Shown here in pieces: positions 22,241-29,364 of a DNA stretch of 64,000 nucleotides. The translations under genes and the position numbers were made by a program. A model generated the notes under the pieces. The model searched no databases. It saw only the letters and a list, made by a program, of their open reading frames with translations, and was not told the origin of the DNA. Source of the stretch: Colletes latitarsis (taxonomy: Eukaryota; Arthropoda; Insecta; Hymenoptera; Colletidae); the NCBI RefSeq assembly GCF_051014445.1, contig NC_135134.1, positions 29,949,672 to 30,013,671 of the forward strand. The letters run 5' to 3'. Position 1 is the stretch's first letter. Each line of letters starts with the position of its first letter.

Positions 22241-23224
22241 CTATTTTGTCATTAACCAATATCTGTATACCCTATTAATATTAATTCCTTTTTCGGCCTT
22301 TGGATTTAGCTTTGAATATCTGCATGCCTCGGGAATTCGTACAAAAGCAGTGCTTCCATATAAGTGTAAGTTTGAAACATCAGCCCTTTTATTAAAAAAT
22401 ATTTCATATGGTGTTTTTCTTATTCTTGTGTTTGCTAATAGGCGATTTCCAATGTAGGCAGCCGTGTAAATACATTCTGGCCAATAAAACTTGTCGACAT
22501 TTGCCTCTGACAGCAAGCAGCGTGCACGATCCATTATCGTTCTGTTGTGCCTTTCGGCGACTCCGTTCAATTCGTGTGTGTATGCTGGTCCTGGTTTCAA
22601 ATAAATACCTTCTCGTTTCGCTAATTCATCAAAGTTTTTGTTAAGATATGATTCTCTTCCATTGTCACATCGAATTTCTTTAATACTTTTTCCAGTTTGA
22701 TTTTTTACTAATTTCCTAATATACCTAATGAAGCAATAAAAAACATCACTTTTTTGTTTTATGCAATACACAACAGCAATTTTACTGAAATCATCTATAA
22801 AAGACACAAAGTATTTCTCACCATTATGACCTGTCTGAGTTATTGGACCATGGACATCTGTATGGACTATTTGTAACAAATCATTTGCTCTTGTACGTTT
22901 GTTTTTAAATTTCAAATTTGTCATTTTATTCTCCGGACAAACTTCGCATTTTATAAATTCGTTTTCGAGTTTCACCGGTGTTCCATTTAGCAGCTGAGCT
23001 TCACACAAATATTTTAAATCTCTAAAATTTGTGTGACAAAGTATATATCTATGCCATTTTTCTATATTTGAAATTCCCATTGAACTAGTGTACGTACTTG
23101 TTTTCTTATTCTCAAGTCTGGCAACTTCTCCATTTAATTCAAAGAGTTTATTTCTTTTAACAGCAATAGCAATGAGTTTTTCTTTCGAATTACAAATTTT
23201 ATTGTAATTCATTGTCTTTCTCAA
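22241..23224 (-). CDS. Copia pol: integrase, longest intact segment
   Basis: A 327-codon frame covers the pre-integrase zinc region and the integrase core. The zinc ligands read WHRYILCHTNF and CEVCPENK (HHCC type). The catalytic core has VHTDVHGPI with FIDDFS, then RCDNGRESY, then ELNGVAERHNRTIMD. This gives the Asp, Asp and Glu of the D,D(35)E triad with a spacing of about 35 residues. The C-terminal motif KTPYEIFFNKRADVSNLHLY is typical of copia. The start Met overlaps the protease end in a different frame, so it is unlikely to be a natural start. Translation would normally arrive from gag-protease. It is an open segment of an otherwise broken polyprotein. Confidence 0.9.
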   Translation of the reverse strand: MRKTMNYNKICNSKEKLIAIAVKRNKLFELNGEVARLENKKTSTYTSSMGISNIEKWHRYILCHTNFRDLKYLCEAQLLNGTPVKLENEFIKCEVCPENKMTNLKFKNKRTRANDLLQIVHTDVHGPITQTGHNGEKYFVSFIDDFSKIAVVYCIKQKSDVFYCFIRYIRKLVKNQTGKSIKEIRCDNGRESYLNKNFDELAKREGIYLKPGPAYTHELNGVAERHNRTIMDRARCLLSEANVDKFYWPECIYTAAYIGNRLLANTRIRKTPYEIFFNKRADVSNLHLYGSTAFVRIPEACRYSKLNPKAEKGININRVYRYWLMTK

Positions 23225-23530
23225 ACATTATTTTTAATTGTTTTGATTTACAAATACAAGAGACACTTAGTAAGTTTTGTTTCATTTCTGGTACATAGTA
23301 TATACATTTTTAATCTTTATTTCCTCCGACTTATCATTAATGTTAATCATTACATTACCAATTTTTCCAGATATTAGTTTAAAACCATCACCAACTTTAA
23401 TATCAACCGGGTTTTGTAGATTTTTGGATTCATAAAAGTACTCATCTGTGTTTATTATGTGATCTGAGCAACCACTATCTAGTAGCCATTTAATATTTCT
23501 ACTTCTTCTATTTTGCTACTTTTCATTACT
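23215..23530 (-). pseudogene. Copia protease, broken
   Basis: A retroviral-type aspartic protease that would cleave the polyprotein. The active-site motif WLLDSGCSDHI is clear, with the catalytic Asp codon at 23479-23477. The frame then reads VDIKVGDGFKLISGKIGN, as in copia proteases. A two-base TA duplication near 23290 shifts the frame before the conserved YYVPEMKQNLLSVS motif. The shifted frame ends at TAA close to the start of the integrase frame. Confidence 0.85.
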
Positions 23531-24416
23531 TCAACCTTGAATGAATTGTAATTTCTACTGTCATCTAGACTCGAATTTCCAGCCACTTTTCTATCGTGTC
23601 TATTTTGTATATGTTTGAAAAGGTTGCATTTTGTAATAATTATTAAAGTTTTCTGGGCAGTAACGTTGGATGTGCCCTGACTTATTACACTGACTTAACA
23701 TACCGCTTCAGTAGTCGTTGCACTGCTATGCTGATTATCCTTTGAATTGAGATACTTGTTCTGATTGCGTTGTACGTGTCGAAACCTATGACCTCTAGGA
23801 TTTTTAGTTAAATTTGAACTAAACGTGCGAGTGTAATTTCTGCTGTACTCAAAGTAGTAACTTTTACCGTTTCTCTTTTGATACTCTAACAGTAATTTAG
23901 ATTTTACATACTCAACTGTTTTCTCCTTCGTTGGCAGTGCATCAATAATATCAACAATACGTGAGAAGTTAACGTTAATAACAGATAATTCAATTTATCC
24001 TCTTCATTCACAGTCTCACCAGTATTTTTGAGCCTATTTATATGCGTTTCAAATTCGTTAAAGAAGTCACTTGGATTTTTACCTTCTTTCATTTTTAATT
24101 CTAACAATCTTCTTTTACACAATAGCTTTACTGCACTGTTTTTAACTAGATAAATTTCGTCAAGCTTTGCAATCATATTTTTCGCAGTCGTTTCTGATAT
24201 TATTAATTCTAACTGAGTGTTTGAAATACTGTTTACGATGTAACTTTTTGCTTTAATTTCCTTTTTTATTCCAATCTTCGACTCTTATTTCAGCCGGTCT
24301 TTCATCATGTAGAATAACCTCGTTACAGTCTTTCATTTCTAAAAATAAATTTAGCCTGAATTTCCAGTTCCATAAAATATTTGTAACATGAAATCGTCCT
24401 TTTTTTCACTTGCCAT
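23531..24416 (-). pseudogene. Copia gag, frameshifted
   Basis: Nucleocapsid precursor that would package element RNA. A plausible start at 24416 reads MASEKKDDF. A shift then leads to NWKFRLNLFLEMKD (from 24369), the usual gag N-terminal motif. A 90-codon open part at 24176-23904 reads LLELKMKEGKNPSDFFNEF and NRLKNTGETVNEEDKLNYLL, matching the gag helical domain. The zinc knuckle near 23685 reads CNKSGHIQRYC, keeping a C-x4-H-x4-C core. The first Cys of the usual CCHC is missing in that frame. Several indels separate these parts. Confidence 0.85.
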
Positions 24417-24487
24417 GCTTCAAACTTAGGTTATCTTCCTTTCACAACTAAATTTCTTTTCTTTACTGTTAACGAACAAACCACGGA

Positions 24488-24499
24488 CCTCTGCTACCA
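24488..24499 (-). other. Copia primer binding site, initiator tRNA-Met type
   Basis: On the minus strand TGGTAGCAGAGG follows the 5' LTR directly. Its complement, CCTCTGCTACCA on the plus strand, fits the 3' end of animal initiator tRNA-Met including the CCA tail. Priming from the 3' end differs from Drosophila copia, which uses an internal tRNA fragment. Confidence 0.85.
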
Positions 24500-24687
24500 T
24501 GTTAAAATACTGTTTATATTATTTATTATAATGAATCTTGTTACAAAACAAACACACTTATTTTCCATTGTGAAAAGAAAACTTAAAAACTAAAAGAACA
24601 TTCCTCGACGTGTGCTTCTCTCACAAACACACACACACACTCCTAAACACTAAAGAAACTAACGAATTTTAAGTCATATTTCTAACA
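24500..24687 (-). repeat. Copia 5' LTR (188 bp)
   Basis: On the plus strand it runs from TGTTAAAATACTG to TATTTCTAACA and matches the LTR at 20259-20493. It is the 5' LTR because the primer site lies next to it and gag follows. Differences from the 3' LTR are about five substitutions and the much shorter CA tract. Confidence 0.93.
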
Positions 24688-24692
24688 ATAAC
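24688..24692. repeat. Copia target-site duplication, right copy (ATAAC)
   Basis: Identical to 20254-20258, on the outer side of the 5' LTR. Confidence 0.9.
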
Positions 24693-24829
24693 AGTAACAG
24701 TTTATAAAAAAATAACGAATTTCCACAGATGCATAGAAATGCATATCAATAATGTACTGAATTAGGCGAATCGAATAATGTATAACTCACCCCGATCCGT
24801 GAACGGGCCTAGCGTTTGCTAGGAATATA
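24693..24829 (-). repeat. Right inverted-repeat arm, outer part
   Basis: The reverse complement begins TATATTCCTAGCAAACG and matches 18790 onward, including GAGTTATAC, ATTCGATTCG, CTAATTCAGTA and GGAAATTCG. With 20163-20253 it rebuilds an arm of about 228 bp. Without the copia insertion and one target copy, the whole inverted-repeat element would be about 1.6 kb, a normal size for Merlin. Confidence 0.8.
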
Positions 24830-25503
24830 ATGTTCCATAACTTTTCAACAAAGTCTAAAATTTTTCCCAAGGGTTTTTGAATACCTATACACTGTATAGA
24901 TATCCTGTTTCCTTCAACCGAACGACATGTGTCCCTAAAAAATATATTTATAAAGTAAGTCGGTCAAGTAGGAAGAATATTCAGATATTTAAGAATATGA
25001 ATATATTGGTAAAAATATCCATTCCTCTTACCTTTATGTCCTGTGTATTGGATAATATAGATTTACATACTTTTACCGCTGAATTCGAAATTCTGAACTA
25101 AACATAGGTACAGGACTCGTAAAAACCGTTTTTTATTCTTTTTATAGTTTTATCTGTTTTCCAAAAAACAACCAATTAAATTAAGTTGCAAGAATGCAAA
25201 AGCGATAAAACTTACAGAGGCTTTAATAGAAAATTATAAAACAAAATGTTTACTTAAGACTTTACCTTTTGTAAAAACCGGCGATATTGACTGTGTGTGT
25301 GTAAATCGTCGTACGTTCGTGCCCGGTGCAGTAAAACACGTGCATCGATCTAGGTTACGTACGTTCCTCACGTGCCACTTTCTCAATCTATACTTTTACA
25401 TAAAAATTACTTAGAAAATCACTCCTACTCCTCATTTGGACAGAATTTTTACTTTCATGATTTTAGCGAAAAGTCGTTTTCCTGCTCGGGGAACACATAT
25501 GTA
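24830..25503. other. Intervening sequence with direct repeat A (right copy), no gene
   Basis: The stretch 24952-25066 repeats 18572-18670 in the same orientation. A 74-codon frame at 24877-25101 covers that copy and reads KVSRSSRKNIQIF where the left copy reads KVSGPSGKNIKID. It matches no known family. From about 25290 the sequence becomes richer in CG-containing words (GTCGTACGTTCGTGCCCGG). It then meets the MITE at 25504. No gene was recognised. Confidence 0.5.
24952..25066. repeat. Direct repeat A, right copy
   Basis: Aligns with 18572-18670 in the same orientation (shared AAGTAAGT, AGGAAGAATATT-like and ATATTGGTAAAA words). It lies 123 bp outside the right inverted-repeat arm, almost the same distance as on the left. 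Confidence 0.6.
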
Positions 25504-26880
25504 CAGGGTGTTCGGCCACCCCTGGGAAAAATTTTAATGGGGGATTCTAGATGCCAAAATACGAAAATACAGACGAAAATCAAGAATACCAATTTGTTGA
25601 TAGAGGCTACGTTGAAAAGTTATTAACAATTAAACTCAAAAATTTCAAATCGTTCTGGAAAAATTGTTATCGGTTGCGGGGGTCAATTGCAATCATTTTT
25701 GGTGAATACACATACCTCCGAAATCTTACCCACTTTCGAGATAAAAATTCGAGAATGTGTGAAATTTTTTCGATGGAAAAGAAAAATTTCAAATCGTTTT
25801 GGAAAAATTGTTATCGGTTGCGGGGGTTACTTACAACCATTTTGGGTGAATCGTCATACCCCCCTAATCATGCGCATTTTCGAGAAAGAAATTCAGTACG
25901 GGCGGAACTTTAAACGTTAATAACTTTTTAATAAAGCCTCCATTAACAAATTGGTATTCTTGATTTTCGTCTTACTTTGGTCTCTAGAATCCCCTGGGAG
26001 AAATTGTAATGGGAGATTCTAGAGGTTAAAGTAGGATGAAAATCAAGAATACCAATTTGTTGATGGAGTAATACGATACTACACAAGTTATTGACGTTTA
26101 AAGTTCCGCTCTTACTTTCGAATTTTTTTCTCGAAAATGCGCAGGATTTCGTATGTGGTATGTCTATTCACCGAAAATAATTGTAATTGACCCCCGAAAC
26201 CGAAAGTAATTTTTTCAGAACGATTTGAAATTTTCTTTTTCTTTCGTCGAAAAATTTAGGCACTGTCTGTCGATTTTTCTTAAAAATTCCTTTCTGATTT
26301 TTATTCAGTTTGTAAAATAGTTGTTTAATAATACTCTTTGTGTAGGTACCCATGAGCTCTACTCGCGAAAAAAAACGTTTCATTGGAATATATTCACTAT
26401 TCACTATATCAGTAGGAGTTGCGGGGGCTGTTTGAAAATTTGACCAGTTATATGGGATTTTTCTCACTTTACGGGGTCAAGGAACAACTTTTCCAACATC
26501 TCTACATATTCTCCATTAAAATATGCGTTGTGTTGCTGTTTGAAACATTAAAATCGTTCAATCCGGCTGTCGACCAAAAAAAAAAAATGCTTGTAACTGA
26601 CCCCTGCAACGAAAACTAATTCTTCCAAGACGATTCGAAATTCTTTTTTACTTGAATTTTTTTTGTCGAAACTGAGTAGGATTTCGGGGGTACGATTCTA
26701 ACTGACCTCCGCGACCAAAAATAATTTTTTCAGAACGATTTGAAATTTTTTTATTTAATGTTATTAATAACTACTTTTTAACGAAACCTCAGTCGAAAAA
26801 TTGATATTCTTAATTTTCGTCTTATTTTGGCTTCTAGAATCTCCCATTAAAATTTTTCCCAGGGGTGGCCAAACACCCTG
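25504..26880. mobile_element. MITE, fused double copy with TA flanks
   Basis: The left end reads CAGGGTGTTCGGCCACCCC and the right end is its near-perfect inverse, GGGGTGGCCAAACACCCTG. Both are flanked by TA (25502-25503 and 26881-26882). Near 25985-26010 an internal head-to-head junction joins the right end of one unit to the left end of another, with the outer roughly 20 bp of each lost. The interior holds a 144-bp module repeated at 25641 and 25785, and further diverged modules to 26760. Open frames across it (for example 25551-25913) only reflect these repeats. The superfamily is not settled; a TA target would fit Tc1/mariner-like mobilisation. Confidence 0.85.
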
Positions 26881-26882
26881 TA

Positions 26883-26980
26883 TATATTAAATCAATATTA
26901 ATGAAATTACACCTTGACCGAATTCATTTCAATCCCCCCACACTAATACATATATTGTGTGTAGCCCATAAATGGTTGAG
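26883..26980. other. Short AT-rich spacer
   Basis: AT-rich sequence between the MITE and the DDE transposase remnant. It probably contains more decayed transposase upstream of the first clear motif, but no reading frame is convincing. Confidence 0.4.
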
Positions 26981-28162
26981 AATGGAGTCACCTTTCCTAT
27001 ACTGGTATTATTAGATGGTCGCAGGTCCTGCATAAATTTCAATTTACATAATTTTTGTTTTGAGTAAACTCATTTTACTTTTTTGTATATTACCTAATGC
27101 AACTCATATTTTCCAGCCATGCGATGTAGGAATATTTAGACGATTAAAAGTTGCATGGCGAAAGGTAGTACAGGAACATAGACAAAGTACGTAGGTAGAC
27201 TAAACCCATTACGAAGGTGAATTTCGCACCAATATATATATCATACCATATATAAATTCCATGAAGAAGGAAATGCTTTTAAAGCTTGTGGTGGCCTATG
27301 ACCGTTTAACTCAAATACAATTTACTAGACAAAACGTATTTCAGAAAGAAGAAAATAAATTAGAATTCATGTCGCCAGATGAAACTGACATCAATGACAG
27401 CAATATAGGTAGTTTTACATAGCATTCAAGAGCATATTCCAGATGATCTGAGAGGGGAACAATTTTCTTTTCTATATAGAAAATATTAAAATACAATCGG
27501 GACACAACTAAGACACAACACAAGACACAACTCGCAGAGAGAAAGCACTGCTGATGTTCAACGCAGTGCAGTTCATAGTAACAGTAAAACCAATACCAGT
27601 GTAGAAGACTAATTTAACAACGTTTCGCTAGAAGAAACTAATATATGATATACTGATCATTAATTAACTTTAATATTTCATGACAATGATGCTTTTACTT
27701 TTTTCTAATGGGAATTGTTTTGTTTCCGATGGTACTGAAATCAAACTACATTAATTCTACAACGTTACTTTACTTATTTTCTCGTAAAGACAAAGATTCT
27801 TCAGAATCTATTCTGGATAAACATTATCAACATTATCAAAAAATTGAAAAAACAACAAAGAAAAGAAAAGAAAAGAAAAGAAATATAGAAAGGTGTGTGC
27901 AATCAAAGTTACATCAAAGACATGGAAATAGACTCAGCTTGAAAAAATAGAAGCAATTGATAACCAGGAAAAAGAAAAACAAAGAATGAAAGAAGAACGA
28001 TTAGAAAAGAAAAAAACAAGCCGAGAAATTAAAAGAAGAAAAGCTATTGAAAAAAGAAAGAAAAACAGAAAAATGAAAAGGAAAAGGAGAAAGAAAAGCA
28101 AGACGAAGAGAAGGAGAAATGTAAAACTCAAACTAAAAATAAAAATAAAGTTAAGAACGTGA
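26981..28162 (+). pseudogene. Pogo/jerky-type (DDE_1) transposase remnant
   Basis: C-terminal half of a Tc1/mariner-pogo or jerky-like DDE transposase, broken by several shifts and stops. At 26996 the frame reads PILVLLDG and then RSCINFNLHNFCFE, the LLDGH-SH region that holds a catalytic Asp, with both His residues replaced. In the next frame 27090-27190 gives LPNATHIFQPCDVGIF and KVAWRKVVQEHRQ, the classic PN-THxxQPxDVxxF motif with the last catalytic Asp. After a stop at 27192, 27230-27345 keeps an AFKACG...PFNSNT motif, matching the family's GFRxCGLYPFNP. Near 27429 it reads IQEHIPDDLRGEQF. A lysine-rich tail follows, in frame from 27908 (VTSKTWK) to TGA at 28160-28162. DNA-binding N-terminal domains are absent, perhaps lost to the MITE insertion. 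Confidence 0.85.
27855..27890. repeat. AAAAG-type pentanucleotide run
   Basis: Four to five tandem AAAAG units inside the lysine-coding tail of the DDE remnant. Slippage here could explain the frame change between 27850 and 27908. Confidence 0.7.
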
Positions 28163-28597
28163 AAAGAAAATAATAAATAATATTATTGTGTTGTTTTTAC
28201 AGGGTGAATGTAGTAACTGAACCAGGTGGTTATGACTATGCAACATTTTTATTAGCATTTTTTTCAAACTCCACTTGGAACAACACTGTACGTATGTATG
28301 TATGGGATTATCAGGAACCGTGTTTGTTCGTTAATCGGCACACTCGTATTTATTTCGTTAAACACAGTCACACCTACTACGTACTTTTCTTCAATCTTTC
28401 TCTCTTCCGTGCTGTCTTTTCTCGCTTTCTGGGTTATTCACCCATCAGCTGTTCGGCCGTACGCTCGCCGCGTGTTGACGGCTTTTTCGGCGGTAACCGT
28501 CTTCGCTCGTGCAAGCTCGTGGACAGCGAACGATTCGCTGTTCGGCCAAAAATTCGTGCGCGATTTAATAATTTTCAACTGCACGGTTCCCTACATA
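28163..28597. other. CG-rich patch, no recognisable gene
   Basis: From about 28290 to 28590 the sequence is clearly less AT-rich than the rest of the island, with words such as CCGTACGCTCGCCGCGTG and CTTCGCTCGTGC. Two overlapping open frames (28186-28644 and 28298-28711) run through it into the MITE, and neither shows a known motif. It could be part of an unidentified element, an LTR or 5' leader for example, or old host sequence. Nothing decides between these. Confidence 0.4.
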
Positions 28598-29274
28598 CAG
28601 GGTGTTCGGCCATCCATGGGAAAAATTTTAATGGGGGATTCTAGAGGTCAAAATAAGACGAAAATCAAGAATACCAATTTGTTGATGGAGGCACTGTTAA
28701 AAAGTTATTAATGTTTAAAGTTCCGCTCGTACTGAATTTTTTTCACGAAAATGCGCAAGATTACGGGGGTATGTCTATACATAAAAAATGATTGTCACCG
28801 ACCCTCGCAACTGAAAATAATTTTTCACAGAACGATTTGAAATCTTTCTTTTTCATCGAAAAATATAGGCACCCGATTAGATTTTCGGTAAGGAATTTTT
28901 TTCTCGAAAGTGCGTAGGATTTCGGGGGTATGTGTAATGACCAAAAATGATTGTAATTGACCCCTGTAACCGAAAATAATTTTTTTAGAACGATTTGAAA
29001 AATTTGTTTTTCGCCGAAAAATATCAACACATACTCGAATTTTTTTCTCGAAACTGAGTAGGATTTCGAATATATGTCTATTCACTAAAAATGCTTGTAA
29101 TTGACCTCCGCAGCCGAAAATAATTTTTCTGGAACGATTTGAAATTTTTGAATCAAATTGTTAATAACTTTTTAACGAAGCCTCCATCAACAAATTGGTA
29201 TTCTTGATTTTCGTCTTAGTTTGGCCTCTAGAATATCCTATTAAAATGTTTCTCAGGGCTGGCCGAACACCCTC
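28598..29274. mobile_element. MITE, single copy of the 25504-26880 family
   Basis: Starts CAGGGTGTTCGGCCATCC after TA (28596-28597) and ends GGCCGAACACCCTC before TA (29275-29276), giving a 677-bp palindromic-ended element. The terminal G of the right end has become C. Subterminal sequence matches the first MITE (GATTCTAGAGGTCAAAAT, and AATCAAGAATACCAATTTG on both sides in opposite orientation). Internal modules with AACGATTTGAAA and ATTTCGGGGGTATG repeat. It has no coding capacity of its own. Confidence 0.88.
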
Positions 29275-29290
29275 TATACTACTATGTTTA
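29275..29290. other. Island-satellite junction
   Basis: Sixteen bases separate the MITE end from the satellite, which resumes at CTAGATCCTGGG. That position in the monomer is the same, within about 3 bp, as where the left array stops (TTGGCCA at 17923). Confidence 0.8.
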
Positions 29291-29364
29291 CTAGATCCTG
29301 GGTTTTTTTCGTGTTTGAATCACGTAATAATGTGGTAACACACTGAAGCAGTCAATTAAACCTG

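Larger units (their letters stand above)
20259..24687 (-). mobile_element. Ty1/copia LTR retrotransposon, full length, nested in the Merlin element
   Basis: The element spans 4429 bp on the minus strand. It has two LTRs with TGTTA...TAACA ends, 5-bp target duplications, a tRNA primer site beside the 5' LTR, and the copia order gag, protease, integrase, RT, RNase H. Integrase ahead of RT separates copia from gypsy and BEL/Pao. The LTRs are alike apart from a CA-repeat expansion and about five substitutions, so insertion is fairly recent. The coding region nevertheless carries at least five frameshifts and cannot make a full polyprotein. It landed inside the right inverted-repeat arm of the older Merlin element. 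Confidence 0.95.

Noticed and set aside
21690..22644. Plus-strand open frames of 78-97 codons (21690, 21940, 22164, 22408)
   Set aside because: They are antisense to the clear copia integrase and RT frames and have no motifs of their own.
24877..25101. 74-codon plus-strand frame as a gene
   Set aside because: No domain is recognisable. It overlaps direct repeat A, and similarity to the left copy is at the DNA level with indels, so it is treated as repeat sequence.
25551..25913. 120-codon plus-strand frame with repeated KNFKSFWKNCYRLRG
   Set aside because: It lies wholly within a MITE and its internal repeat mirrors the 144-bp DNA modules. The same family copy at 28598 does not keep it.
27934..28131. 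65-codon minus-strand frame rich in Phe and Leu, resembling a membrane segment
   Set aside because: It is the antisense of the lysine-rich tail of the DDE remnant; AAA/AAG codons read as Phe/Leu on the other strand.
28186..28711. 152- and 137-codon plus-strand frames
   Set aside because: They overlap in different frames, run into the non-coding MITE at 28598, and show no recognisable domain.
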